This document shows positions 13,719 to 21,647 of a stretch of DNA of 22,373 nucleotides, piece by piece (position 1 is the stretch's first letter; every line of letters begins with the position of its first letter). A model generated the notes under the pieces. The model was not told the DNA's origin and did not search any database. It saw only the letters and a program-made list of their open reading frames with translations. A program made the position numbers and the translations under genes. Source of the stretch: JBBDYH01 sp040901795 (GTDB lineage Bacteria > Planctomycetota > Planctomycetia > Pirellulales > JALHPA01); contig JBBDYH010000095.1 of NCBI GenBank assembly GCA_040901795.1, positions 1 through 22,373 of the forward strand, written 5' to 3'.

Positions 13719-14897
13719 ATGGACCCGTATCCCTCTCCCAGTGCGCAAACGAGGCCGGTTGCCAATGTTTCCAACTCCACCTCGTATCGGCTACCGGTGT
13801 TGCTGCTCGTTCTGCTGGTGCTGGCGACCGTGGCGTTCTTGCCCACGTATTTGGAACGCGTCAAATACAAGCAGACGCAAGGCGAGCTGGCGGCCATCAG
13901 CGAAGCATTGCCCGAGTTAAAGCTCGAATCGCTGGGCAAGCTCTTCACGCTGGTCGGGCGCAAGGTCTCTCCCAGCGTGGTCCATATCGACACCGAGCGG
14001 ACTGTCCGCTGGCGCGGCGACGAAATCACCTCGCTCTTGGGGCCGCAAATCGGTCGCCAGCAGGGACAGGCATCGGGCGTGATCGTCGATGCCGAGGGCT
14101 ACATCGTCACAAACTACCACGTCGTCGCCAACGCCGACGCTGACAGTATCAAAGTCAATTTGCCTGATGGTCGCACGCGGTTGGCCGAGGTGATCGGCGA
14201 CGACGCCAAGAACGACCTGGCTGTTTTGAAGATCGACGCTGAAGACCTCATTCCGGCGCCCTGGGGAGACAGCGATCGGCTCGCGGTGGGCGAGCTGGTT
14301 TGGGCGCTGGGAAATCCGTTCGGGCTCGACAATTCGCTGACCTTTGGGATCGTCAGCGCCAAGGCCCGCCGTGGCCTGAGCGCCGAATATCGCTACAACG
14401 AGTATTTGCAGACCGACGCCGCGGTGAATCCGGGCAACAGCGGCGGTCCCTTGGTGAACATGCAAGGTGAGATCGTCGGCATCAACACCGCCATTGTCGG
14501 TCCGACGTTCCAGGGCATCAGCTTTGCCATCCCCAGCAACGTCGCCAGGCGAATCTATCAAGAGATCAAAGAAACTGGGGCCGTGGCCAACGGTTACTTG
14601 GGTGTCGGCATGGAAGAGCTCAATAAAAGCCTGGCGGAACAACTGGGGATCGAGCAACTCGAAGGCGCGCTGGTGATCGCGGTGGCAGATGGTTCTCCGG
14701 CAGATAAAGCCGGATTGGAGCCGGGGGACGTGGTCGTGGCCTGGAACAGCGAAAAGATCGCCGATCCGCAGCAGTTGAGTCATAACGTCGCCAGCTCGAC
14801 GCCCGGCACGAAAGCGATCTTAACGTTGATCCGCGGTGGCGAGGAGGTCAAGCTGGAGGTGACGATCGGCCGCCGCACATCGGCGTCGGAGCAGTGA
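13719..14897 (+). CDS. HtrA/Deg-family serine protease, membrane-anchored, one PDZ domain
   Basis: Envelope quality-control protease. 392 aa. One N-terminal membrane helix (about 24-42, LPVLLLVLLVLATVAFLP) without a clear cleavage site, so it is probably anchored with the protease outside the cytoplasm, as in DegS. A trypsin-like domain (about 80-280) has the full triad: His134 (TNYHVV), Asp166 (NDLAVLKI), Ser241 (GNSGGPL). One PDZ domain follows (about 293-385), with GYLGVGM and SPADKAGLEPGDVV. A single PDZ suggests a regulatory or DegS/HhoA-like role, unlike two-PDZ DegP. The start at 13719 is the first Met; the ribosome site is replaced by the GAACCCT tract. Confidence 0.94.
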   Translation: MDPYPSPSAQTRPVANVSNSTSYRLPVLLLVLLVLATVAFLPTYLERVKYKQTQGELAAISEALPELKLESLGKLFTLVGRKVSPSVVHIDTERTVRWRGDEITSLLGPQIGRQQGQASGVIVDAEGYIVTNYHVVANADADSIKVNLPDGRTRLAEVIGDDAKNDLAVLKIDAEDLIPAPWGDSDRLAVGELVWALGNPFGLDNSLTFGIVSAKARRGLSAEYRYNEYLQTDAAVNPGNSGGPLVNMQGEIVGINTAIVGPTFQGISFAIPSNVARRIYQEIKETGAVANGYLGVGMEELNKSLAEQLGIEQLEGALVIAVADGSPADKAGLEPGDVVVAWNSEKIADPQQLSHNVASSTPGTKAILTLIRGGEEVKLEVTIGRRTSASEQ

Positions 14898-14916
14898 AGC
14901 CGATGTGCGTTTCATG

Positions 14917-15044
14917 CTGAGCGCAGCGAAGCATCTGGCCTACAGGCAAGCGGATCCTTCGCTGCGCTCAGGATGACAACCGCTGCGCCCAGGATGACAA
15001 CCGCTGCGCTCAGGATGACAACCGCTCCGCTCAGGATGACCACC
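14917..15044. repeat. Inverted repeat plus 21-bp tandem repeats
   Basis: A perfect 15-bp inverted repeat, CTGAGCGCAGCGAAG (14917-14931) and its complement (14957-14971), is followed by tandem 21-bp units at 14971-14991, 14992-15012 and 15013-15033. The third unit has one changed base in its core (GCTCCG for GCTGCG), and a partial fourth unit follows at 15034-15044. The core GCTCAGGATGACAACCGCTG is common as a dispersed repeat in GC-rich bacteria. It lies between the protease stop and the promoter of the phosphatase gene and could end transcription of the former. Confidence 0.85.
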
Positions 15045-15081
15045 AGGCGTTATCAGCGTTGGGACAGTGCGAGGGTGCCGG

Positions 15082-15111
15082 TTGACGCCCGGCGCAGGCC
15101 AAATCTACAAT
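15082..15111 (+). promoter_or_regulatory. Candidate sigma-70 promoter for the FHA-GAF-SpoIIE phosphatase gene
   Basis: TTGACG at 15082-15087 and TACAAT at 15106-15111 are separated by 18 bases. Five of six bases match each consensus. Transcription would begin around 15118, giving a leader of roughly 65 bases. Confidence 0.5.
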
Positions 15112-15184
15112 CGAGCTTTCGCTTCCGACATTTCGCAGGCGCGCACGTCGCTGCGCCCGTCCGCTTTGCTGGCTGGGTACGCTA

Positions 15185-16867
15185 ATGGCTATCTTGGAAT
15201 TGCTGACGGGCGACCGCGCCGGCCAGCGGTTCAACTTGGATAGCGGAACGAGCATTCTGGGCCGCCATCCGGATTGTACGATTGTGATCGACCAGGGCGC
15301 CGTCAGCCGGCAACACGCCTCGATCAGCCTCATCGACGGCGAATACTATGTCGAAGACCTGCACAGCCGCAATGGCACGTTCGTCAACGGCGCGCCGGTT
15401 CACGAGCTCCGCAAATTGCTCCACGGCGACCGGCTGAAGATCTGCGATCTCGAGTTCTCCTTTTACCGCGACGACCGCGGATTGCGACAGACGACCGTGG
15501 CCGACCGTGGCACCGACGCCTTCTTCGAAGGCCGGTTTTGGGACGAATCCGAGGCCAAGTCGCAGGCCCAGATCATGTCGAAGCTCGACGTGTCGGCCAG
15601 CTCCTCGGGAGTGCGGCTGGCGGTCAACCCCGAGGTCAAGCTCCGCGCGGTGATCGAGATCACGCACAATCTCAGCAAGGCGCTGTCGCTGGACATCGTG
15701 CTGCCCAAGCTGCTCGACAGTCTCTTCAAGATTTTCGTGCAGGCCGACCGCGGCTTTATTTTGCTGCGCGATGCGGACGGCCGGATGGTGCCCAAGGCGG
15801 TGAAGTTTCGCCGCGCCGACAGCGACGAGACGATTCGCCTCAGCCGCACGATCGTCAACCAGGTGTTGGAATCGCAGCAAGCCATCCTCTCGGCCGACGC
15901 GGCGAGCGACTCGCGGTTTGAACTGAGCCAGAGCATCGCCGACTTTCGGATCCGCTCGATGATGTGCGCCCCGTTGGTCAACGGCGATGGCCGTTCGATC
16001 GGCGTGTTGCAGCTCGACACCAGCGACCAGCGCGGCCGTTTTCAGCAGGACGATCTCGACGTGCTGGCCGGCGTCGCCAGCCAGGCGGCCATCGCCATCG
16101 ACAACGCGCAGCTCCACGAAGCCGCCATCCGCCAGCATCAGCTCGAGCGCGACCTGAAGCTGGCTCACAAGGTGCAGCAAGGTCTGCTGCCCGCCGCGCC
16201 CCCCAAGCTCGAAGGCTATCACTTCTTCGACTTCTACGAGCCGGCCAACCAGATCGGCGGCGACTTTTACGACTATATCAATCTGCCCGACGGCCGGCTG
16301 GCGGTGGTGTTGGCCGACGTGTCGGGCAAAGGAATTTCCGCGGCGCTGGTGATGGCCAAGCTCTCGGCCGACGTGCGTTATGCGCTGGCCAGCGAGCCGA
16401 CCGTCGCCAAGGCCGTACGCCACATCAACACCAGCTTCATCCGTAGCGGCTGGGAGGATCGCTTTGTCACGTTCGTGCTCGCGGTACTCAGTCCTGGCGA
16501 GCATCAGCTCACGCTGGTCAATGCCGGACATATGCCGCCGTTTCTGCGCATCAGCGATGGGCGCGTCGAGCCGGTGGCCGACGATATCTCCGGCATCCCG
16601 CTGGGGATCGACGAGCATTACGATTACGAAGCGAAGACTGTTCCGCTCGCTCGGAACCAGTTCCTGGCCGCCTTCACCGACGGCTTCAGCGAAGCGCTCA
16701 ACGCCAAGAACGAGCTCTACGGGCTCGAGCGGCTGCGCGACCGCATCGGCCGCCCCGTCAAAGACGTCGCCGCCCTGGGGCACGTCATCCTCGAAGACGT
16801 CAAGTCCTTCGTCGGCGGCCATCCGCAAAGCGACGATATGTGCCTGGTCTGCTTCGGGAGAGTGTGA
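15185..16867 (+). CDS. FHA-GAF-SpoIIE (RsbU-like) serine/threonine phosphatase
   Basis: Signalling protein, 560 aa, cytoplasmic. The FHA domain (about 1-95) has its phosphothreonine-binding residues: Arg27 (ILGRHPD), Ser41 and His44 (VSRQHASI), Asn63 (SRNGTFVNG). A GAF sensor domain (about 160-312) follows, then a short linker helix. The C-terminal PP2C-like SpoIIE domain (about 325-560) keeps its metal-binding acids: GGDFYD (358-363), LADVSGKG (376-383), FTDGFSE (497-503) and SDDM (549-552). Such proteins usually dephosphorylate anti-sigma-factor antagonists. No kinase or antagonist gene is adjacent, so the target is unknown. The HAD gene follows within 5 bases or overlaps. Confidence 0.94.
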   Translation: MAILELLTGDRAGQRFNLDSGTSILGRHPDCTIVIDQGAVSRQHASISLIDGEYYVEDLHSRNGTFVNGAPVHELRKLLHGDRLKICDLEFSFYRDDRGLRQTTVADRGTDAFFEGRFWDESEAKSQAQIMSKLDVSASSSGVRLAVNPEVKLRAVIEITHNLSKALSLDIVLPKLLDSLFKIFVQADRGFILLRDADGRMVPKAVKFRRADSDETIRLSRTIVNQVLESQQAILSADAASDSRFELSQSIADFRIRSMMCAPLVNGDGRSIGVLQLDTSDQRGRFQQDDLDVLAGVASQAAIAIDNAQLHEAAIRQHQLERDLKLAHKVQQGLLPAAPPKLEGYHFFDFYEPANQIGGDFYDYINLPDGRLAVVLADVSGKGISAALVMAKLSADVRYALASEPTVAKAVRHINTSFIRSGWEDRFVTFVLAVLSPGEHQLTLVNAGHMPPFLRISDGRVEPVADDISGIPLGIDEHYDYEAKTVPLARNQFLAAFTDGFSEALNAKNELYGLERLRDRIGRPVKDVAALGHVILEDVKSFVGGHPQSDDMCLVCFGRV

Positions 16868-16872
16868 GCGAG

Positions 16873-17583
16873 ATGACTCCGCCATCCTCGGTTTTGCCGT
16901 CCAGTATTGAGCGCAACTCGGCGTTCCTGTTCGACCTCGACGGCACGTTGGTGGACAGCGTCTACCAGCACGTGCTCGCTTGGCGCGAGGCGATGGCCGA
17001 GGTGGGCGTCGAGTTGGCCGTGTGGACCATCCATCGCCGGATCGGCATGAGCGGCGGCCTGATGGCCAACGCGCTGCTGCGCGAGACCGGTCATGCCGTC
17101 ACCGCCGAAGAGGCCGCCCGCCTGCGGCGTCTGCATGCCGAAGCATACGCGCGCCTGGCCCCGCAAATCCGTCCGCTCCCCGGCGCGCGGGAGCTGCTTG
17201 CGTACTTGTCCGAAGCCGGTGTCCCCTGGGCCATCGCCACCAGCGGCCGGCTCGAAAGCGCCCGCCCGACGCTGGAGCTGCTCGCCGTGCCCGCCGGCGT
17301 GCCGATTGTCACGCGCGACCAGGTCGAGCACGCCAAACCGGACCCTGATCTCTTCCTGGCGGCCGCCGAACAACTTGGCGTGCCGATCGCCGACTCGGTC
17401 GTCGTCGGCGACAGCGTGTGGGATCTCTTGGCGGCCCGCCGCGCCAGGGCGCTTGGCGTCGGTCTGTTGTCGGGCGGCTATGGTCAAGAGGAACTCGAGC
17501 GCGCCGGCGCCTATCGAGTCTATCAAGACCCTGCGGACTTGCTGCGCCATCTGGACGAAGTCGGCGTGCGGGCCGCGGTGTAA
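16873..17583 (+). CDS. HAD-superfamily phosphatase, phosphoglycolate phosphatase/phosphoglucomutase-like
   Basis: 236 aa from ATG 16873; GGGAGAG lies 10 bases upstream. A GTG at 16864, overlapping the previous stop, is an alternative. All four HAD motifs are visible: nucleophile Asp21 and Asp23 in FDLDGTLVDS, Ser124 in ATSGR, Lys155 in AKPDPDLF, and Asp180/Asp184 in VVGDSVWD. The helical cap (about 30-100) places it in the C1-cap group with Gph and beta-phosphoglucomutase; the substrate cannot be told from sequence. It is coupled to the upstream phosphatase gene by position only; no functional link is evident. Confidence 0.92.
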   Translation: MTPPSSVLPSSIERNSAFLFDLDGTLVDSVYQHVLAWREAMAEVGVELAVWTIHRRIGMSGGLMANALLRETGHAVTAEEAARLRRLHAEAYARLAPQIRPLPGARELLAYLSEAGVPWAIATSGRLESARPTLELLAVPAGVPIVTRDQVEHAKPDPDLFLAAAEQLGVPIADSVVVGDSVWDLLAARRARALGVGLLSGGYGQEELERAGAYRVYQDPADLLRHLDEVGVRAAV

Positions 17584-17628
17584 CGACATTGTGCCACTGC
17601 TCGCCGCGAGCAGTGCCACTCGCCCGTG

Positions 17629-18579
17629 TCATCCCGGTAGGGTGAATACGCGCCGCATCCGTTCAAGCACGTCCTTCAGCTCCTTTTCACCGCCCCCGGT
17701 GACTTCGGCCGTGACAAAATCGCGGTAGCCGACCTCGTCAAGCGCTTTGAGGATCTCGGGCCAGTTCTCGGTCCCCTCGCCAATCGCCACCCAGGGGCTT
17801 TCTTTCGGTTTTTCCTTCTTCGCGTACCGTGTATAATCAAAACCCTTGAGGTCAAACTTGAGCATCCGCTTGCCGAGCTTGCGGATCCAGGTGGCGCTGG
17901 GCACGCCGTAACGAAGCATATTGCTCGAATCGAAATAGGCCCCGACCGTCGGCGTCTGGAACTGATCGACGTACTCGACAAGCTGCTCGGGTTTGGTGAG
18001 AAAATCGTTCCAGACCACTTCAATGGCGATCTTGATACCCAGCTCATCGGCCAATGGAATCGCCTTTTTCACCTCGACGGTCGAGCGCTCCCAGACCTGC
18101 TCAAAGTTTTCTATATCTTTGTTCGAGACGCGCCCCGGGACCAAGAGCACCGTCGTGCCGCCGTAATGCTTGCAGTCCTTGATCGCCGTCTGTAGTCCGG
18201 CCTGTCCTTCGGCACGCACGGCCGCATCAGGGTCGGAGAGCCGCTTGTCCCAGTGGATCGAATCGACGACGCCGTGGATCACGATGCCGGTCTTATCGCG
18301 CGCCCGCACCACTTCGTCGCGGTCGACCTCGTCGGGACTGTTCATTTCGAGGCCTTGGTAGCCAAGTCGCTTGATCAGCGCGAATCTCTCCTCGACCGAG
18401 CTGTTGGTCTTGATCATGTCGTACTTCAGCGCCAGCTTGACGGGGTACATCTGCCCGGGTTTTAGGCCATTGCTCTGGGCGCGAGCGCTCGCCATGAACT
18501 GCGACCACGGCGCGAGCGCCAAACATGAGCCGCACGTGCTGAGGAAACGACGCCTCGGGATCGATCGCGACGATTGCAT
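17629..18579 (-). CDS. Exported sugar phosphate isomerase/epimerase-like protein (TIM barrel)
   Basis: 316 aa from ATG 18579; GAGG lies 6 bases upstream, and the extra 43 residues of a longer frame look non-coding. The N-terminus has a Tat-type signal (PRRRFLSTCGSCLALAPW) ending near ASARA, so the folded protein is probably exported. The rest is a xylose isomerase-like TIM barrel: GYQGLEMNSPDEVDRDE, then GTTVLLVPGR, IAIEVVWNDFL, VGAYFDSSNMLRYG, LKFDLKGFDY and FVTAEVTGGGEKEL. These supply the usual acidic and histidine-poor metal-site strands. Planctomycetes carry many such exported homologues, mostly of unknown substrate. The downstream cyclophilin gene lies upstream on the same strand. Confidence 0.9.
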   Translation of the reverse strand: MQSSRSIPRRRFLSTCGSCLALAPWSQFMASARAQSNGLKPGQMYPVKLALKYDMIKTNSSVEERFALIKRLGYQGLEMNSPDEVDRDEVVRARDKTGIVIHGVVDSIHWDKRLSDPDAAVRAEGQAGLQTAIKDCKHYGGTTVLLVPGRVSNKDIENFEQVWERSTVEVKKAIPLADELGIKIAIEVVWNDFLTKPEQLVEYVDQFQTPTVGAYFDSSNMLRYGVPSATWIRKLGKRMLKFDLKGFDYTRYAKKEKPKESPWVAIGEGTENWPEILKALDEVGYRDFVTAEVTGGGEKELKDVLERMRRVFTLPG

Positions 18580-18691
18580 AATCCGCCTCGCTTGGTTAAG
18601 GAGTACGGCGTACAGCGTATTGAGTCTGGAGTGCTCAGTCCAGAAGTCGGGTCGAGAATCAATCGATGCAGCAGGGGCGGCGGAGCGGGAT

Positions 18692-19228
18692 CTACTTCGC
18701 CTGCTCAATCACCGTCGCCTTGTTGATCTTCACCGGCTTGGCGGGCCGATCGTTGCCGTCGGTCTTGACTTCGCCGATCGCTTTCACGACTGCCAGGCTC
18801 TCCGCGTCCGCAGTCTTGCCAAACGCGGTGTACTGGCCGTCGAGGTGCGTGTGCCGGTCGAGGCAGATGAAGAACTGCGAGCCGGCCGAGTTGGGATCGC
18901 TCGTACGCGCCATTGAGACCACACCGGGTTCGTGCGGCGTCTTGTTAAATTCCGCGGGAATGTTGTAGCCCGGTCCGCCGGAGCCTGACCCTTCGGGGCA
19001 ACCCCCCTGGATCATGAAACCTTTGATGATCCGGTGGAACGTCAGGCCGTCGTAGTAACCGATCTTGGCGAGACCCAGCATGTTGCCGACGTGTCCGGAC
19101 GCGACATCACTGTACATGTCGAGTCGGATCTTACCTTGCGTCGTGTCCAAATCGAGCTGGTACTTCTTGTTGCCGAGATCGAGCGTCTTCTGTGCGGCTT
19201 CCACTTCGGCTTTGCGGTTCTTGCCCAT
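18692..19228 (-). CDS. Cyclophilin-type peptidyl-prolyl cis-trans isomerase
   Basis: Speeds cis-trans switching of proline bonds during protein folding. 178 aa from ATG 19228; AGGAGG about 9 bases upstream rules out the TTG at 19234. No signal peptide, so cytoplasmic. After a ~20-residue charged leader the cyclophilin core shows FHRIIKGFMIQGG (64-76, catalytic Arg66), AEFNKTPHEPGVVSMART, SAGSQFFICL (115-123) and HLDGQYTAFGK. The Trp that binds cyclosporin in human CypA is replaced by His/Leu in this region, as in many bacterial members. It lies 112 bases upstream of the isomerase gene on the same strand. Confidence 0.95.
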   Translation of the reverse strand: MGKNRKAEVEAAQKTLDLGNKKYQLDLDTTQGKIRLDMYSDVASGHVGNMLGLAKIGYYDGLTFHRIIKGFMIQGGCPEGSGSGGPGYNIPAEFNKTPHEPGVVSMARTSDPNSAGSQFFICLDRHTHLDGQYTAFGKTADAESLAVVKAIGEVKTDGNDRPAKPVKINKATVIEQAK

Positions 19229-19262
19229 GCGCAACTGCCTCCTGCTGGCTGAATCATCGGTC

Positions 19263-19466
19263 TTAGAAAGACACGCTCCGCAAATGCTCGATCACGCGCA
19301 GCGAGGCCTCCTCGACCGCGAGTGCATCGGCGACGGACCACTGCCGTTCGCTGATCAACCGCTCACAGTACTCGCGGACACAACTTGGCGGATCCGGATG
19401 GCCCACGCACTCGTGAGCACACTCTTGAATCGCCTCGCTCAATTCCAATTCGCTGCGGCCAGACAT
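19263..19466 (-). CDS. Small uncharacterised Cys-containing protein
   Basis: 67 aa from ATG 19466; GGGAG lies about 10 bases upstream, and an earlier in-frame start at 19496 is less likely. The product is acidic and helical, with three Cys residues: ECAHEC and PPSCVREYC give a C-x3-C...C-x3-C arrangement (EC-AHE-C, SC-VREY-C). This could bind metal or form a disulfide. Codons favour G/C at the third position. It lies 35 bases upstream of the cyclophilin gene on the same strand and may be co-transcribed with it. No family recognised. Confidence 0.65.
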   Translation of the reverse strand: MSGRSELELSEAIQECAHECVGHPDPPSCVREYCERLISERQWSVADALAVEEASLRVIEHLRSVSF

Positions 19467-19666
19467 GGTTTTGCCACTCCCTGCAAAAGCGAGCATCCCT
19501 GCTTTTGAGGCGAACGCCGGCTGACTCCTGTCAACCGGCCGCGATCCAATCTAGCAACTTGTTCGTGGGTAGCAATAGCTGGATTCCCGCGACATGCGGC
19601 AATCCGCATGGGAATTGCATGACCAAGGGCCAATCCTGCATGCCCAACCAAAGGCCAACGACGAAA

Positions 19667-20788
19667 TCATGGGGCAGGGCGCTGCCGTTTTACATACCGC
19701 AGATACGCGGCCGGGGCCGGGTCGTTGGGCATCGACTGAGCGAGCGTCGTGTAAACCGCTTCCAGCCGCGCCCGTGACGGCTCGCTCAGTTGCGCAAACG
19801 ACGTAATCCCGCGGTCGCGAATCTCTTCGCCTACGACGCTCATCGCCAGCGCGTTGACCGGATCGAGGGCGATGCGAAAGGCGCGAGCCCGCGCCTGGCG
19901 ATCGCCCAATAGCGGCCGCATTACCGAACCGTTCTCCGGGCTGTGTGCGGCGCCCAGAAAGTGTGCGAGCTCGTGCACCAAGAGCTCCAATCGCTCGGGC
20001 TCGGTGACATGTTGTGACCACTCGCGCAGCAAAATGTGCGAGTGCAGCGGTCCATGGGTGCCGCCTAAGTGCGTGCGACCGCGCGTGATCTGATACTGGT
20101 TGGTAAAGCCAATGGCAACCTGGACGTCTTTGGGGCGAACCTGGCGTTCGAACTCGCGAAGCGACAGCTCGAAGTCGTCAACCGCGTCGTTGGTCTCCCA
20201 TCGTCCGAATGACTTCACGGTGAGCTTCATGCCACACGAGCGCTCCAAGATTCTGGAGGCCTGGGCGACGCGGTCTGCGAGCCGCTTACGCCACACCTGG
20301 TCCACGGTGGGCTCTTCGTCGTCGACGTAAATCGCAATAGTGATCGATCGCCGGGCCTCGTTATCTTTATCTTTGTTGTCCTTGGCCGGCATGTGGACGC
20401 CCAAGTCGGCTTGTGCACCGAGGAGCGCATGCTCTTGGGGACGCGCTACTACCTCCGGCATCGCCAGACCGATTTCGCGCAACTCGATGTTGCCGGATTG
20501 CGTTGCACCAAAATAGTACATGCCGTACGGAGCAAGCCGATACGAGCCGGCGTCGGCGCCGCGGATCGACAGTGTTTCCGACGACTCCAAGGAGATCGCG
20601 ACGCAGTCGCCCGGATCGATCACCTGACGCCGCCAGCTCGAATCCTGCTGCCGTTGTGCTTCAAATCGGAGCGTGGTTTCGGTTCGATTGGCGACGATGA
20701 CCACGGCGGCAGAGGCTTGGTTCAACATTGCGCTCCAAGCGCCGATGAAAAGACCAAGCACCAGTGCTGATCGCCCAATTCGTTGCAT
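19667..20788 (-). CDS. Secreted metzincin-like zinc protease
   Basis: 373 aa. The signal peptide (about 1-27, LVLGLFIGAWSAMLNQASA) suggests export. A beta-rich N-terminal domain follows (about 28-110; VVIVANRTETTLRFEAQ, then ETLSIRGADAGSYRLAPYG), then a charged linker (DNKDKDNEARR). The catalytic domain (about 148-320) carries HELAHFLGAAHS (272-283), a full HExxHxxGxxH zinc site. GSVM follows 8 residues later, with Met290 a candidate Met-turn, which marks metzincins. The C-terminal ~50 residues are helical. I cannot assign it to a known metzincin family. ATG 20788 is the first Met before the signal; only a weak ribosome site precedes it. Confidence 0.85.
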   Translation of the reverse strand: MQRIGRSALVLGLFIGAWSAMLNQASAAVVIVANRTETTLRFEAQRQQDSSWRRQVIDPGDCVAISLESSETLSIRGADAGSYRLAPYGMYYFGATQSGNIELREIGLAMPEVVARPQEHALLGAQADLGVHMPAKDNKDKDNEARRSITIAIYVDDEEPTVDQVWRKRLADRVAQASRILERSCGMKLTVKSFGRWETNDAVDDFELSLREFERQVRPKDVQVAIGFTNQYQITRGRTHLGGTHGPLHSHILLREWSQHVTEPERLELLVHELAHFLGAAHSPENGSVMRPLLGDRQARARAFRIALDPVNALAMSVVGEEIRDRGITSFAQLSEPSRARLEAVYTTLAQSMPNDPAPAAYLRYVKRQRPAP

Positions 20789-20845
20789 AGCGAGTCCAAG
20801 TCCAACTGATGGCGACGCAAGCGATCGCCTGGCCGCGGCAGTTCC

Positions 20846-20873
20846 AGTGTACTTGGCAGGTTAGCACTGACAA
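20846..20873 (-). promoter_or_regulatory. Candidate promoter of the metzincin gene
   Basis: On the minus strand, TTGTCA (20873-20868) and TACACT (20851-20846) are 16 bases apart. Transcription would start about 50 bases before ATG 20788. Confidence 0.4.
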
Positions 20874-20896
20874 GCAGCACGGGCAGCTTCGGCCTT

Positions 20897-20941
20897 GTTT
20901 AACCCGCAGCCGCAGGCGAGGTCCTCGCCTGCGGGTTAAAC
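20897..20941. repeat. Long near-perfect palindrome
   Basis: The right arm 20923-20941 (CCTCGCCTGCGGGTTAAAC) pairs perfectly with the left arm 20897-20921, apart from a 6-base insertion AGCCGC at 20908-20913. The insertion looks like a duplication of the neighbouring CCGCAG. No T-run follows on either strand, so it resembles a dispersed palindromic repeat more than a terminator. Confidence 0.8.
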
Positions 20942-20954
20942 GAAAACCGTGGGC

Positions 20955-21025
20955 AAGAAAAAGAAGCCCGGGGCCGCTCTCGGGGGAGTGAGGGAGGAGC
21001 GCGTTAACGCAGTGCGGCCCCGGGC
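20955..21025 (-). terminator. Candidate terminator of the BON gene
   Basis: Read on the minus strand, GCCCGGGGCCGC (21025-21014) pairs perfectly with 20977-20966. The stem is followed directly by TTCTTTTTCTT (20965-20955). The 36-base loop contains its own perfect palindrome GCGTTAACGC (21001-21010). The structure begins 110 bases after the BON stop codon. The stem plus T-rich tail fits Rho-independent termination; the long loop is unusual. Confidence 0.55.
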
Positions 21026-21134
21026 GGGGGCCTTCGCATGTCACAGCCGATCACCGGCGGAGCCAAACGAGAAGACTCCAAGGATCGTGAATGGTTCGCG
21101 CCGTTCACGCACGCTACTCCAAGGGGCATGCAGC

Positions 21135-21395
21135 TTACGCCACTACCGCCGCTTTCGCATCGTGTGTCACATCGACGGCATTGATCAGTTCCAAAACGCC
21201 CGCCACGCGGCGGCAACATTGATTGCAAAGTTGCTTCTCGTAAAACGTCAACACCTGCCCGGATACCGTTACGATGCCGTTCTGCGCCTCGACCGCCAGG
21301 TTTCGAAGGCCGGGCACATGGCGGGCGGCAAGAAAACTCGTGATACGCCGCTCCAGGTCGCGGTCGGATTGGGCATCTGCAAAGGGGCGGTCCAT
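21135..21395 (-). CDS. BON-domain protein
   Basis: 86 aa, no signal peptide. The BON domain covers about residues 12-75 with the family pattern: LERRITSFLAARHVPGLRNL, then VEAQNGIVTVSGQV with the conserved Gly, and RVAGVLELINAVDV. BON domains bind phospholipid or other surfaces and often sit in periplasmic stress proteins such as OsmY. Here a single domain without export signal suggests a cytoplasmic or partner-bound form. A Cys cluster (LCNQCC) in the middle is unusual. AAAGGG lies about 10 bases before ATG 21395. Confidence 0.85.
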   Translation of the reverse strand: MDRPFADAQSDRDLERRITSFLAARHVPGLRNLAVEAQNGIVTVSGQVLTFYEKQLCNQCCRRVAGVLELINAVDVTHDAKAAVVA

Positions 21396-21647
21396 GGTCG
21401 AAAGTCCCTTTCAATTTCGTTCGTCGTTGTGACCGGTGTCCGCCTTAATGTTTGACGGAAGATTGCAACGGCCGTACCAAACATCCGTGCCGTCGGCTCG
21501 TCCGTCGTACAGCTCCGCCTCTAAGTGCAGTGACTTATGTCGTTTAGCTGCGACCAAAAGAACTAGACACGCCTCGAGAATCTGTTTTCCGGCGATTCGA
21601 TCGAGGTTTACGCTCTGCGATCTGCCTGCGTTTCAGGCAATGGCTGC
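21396..21647. other. Gap without recognisable content
   Basis: 252 bases between two minus-strand genes. A short inverted repeat (AGGCA-ATGGC-TGCCT, 21635-21649) touches the stop of the upstream gene but has no T-run. Nothing else was recognised. Confidence 0.4.

Larger units (their letters stand above)
20789..21134. other. Structured gap between the BON and metzincin genes
   Basis: 346 bases without a supportable gene. It holds the metzincin promoter candidate, a long palindrome (20897-20941) and a GC-rich hairpin (20966-21025). The right-hand part (21026-21134) has a short inverted repeat, GAATGGTTCGCGCCGTTC (21090-21107, arms GAA...TTC). An open frame reading from 20949 on the plus strand is antisense to the BON gene and is not supported. 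Confidence 0.6.

Noticed and set aside
13917..14783. 288-codon open frame on the minus strand
   Set aside because: Antisense to the HtrA-like protease, which has an intact triad and PDZ domain.
15182..16885. 567-codon open frame on the minus strand
   Set aside because: It is antisense to the FHA-GAF-SpoIIE gene, whose domains and catalytic residues are clear. Long antisense frames are expected when third codon positions are G/C-rich.
20949..21455. 168-codon plus-strand frame starting in the GC-rich hairpin
   Set aside because: Mostly antisense to the BON gene and its terminator; product has no recognisable domain.
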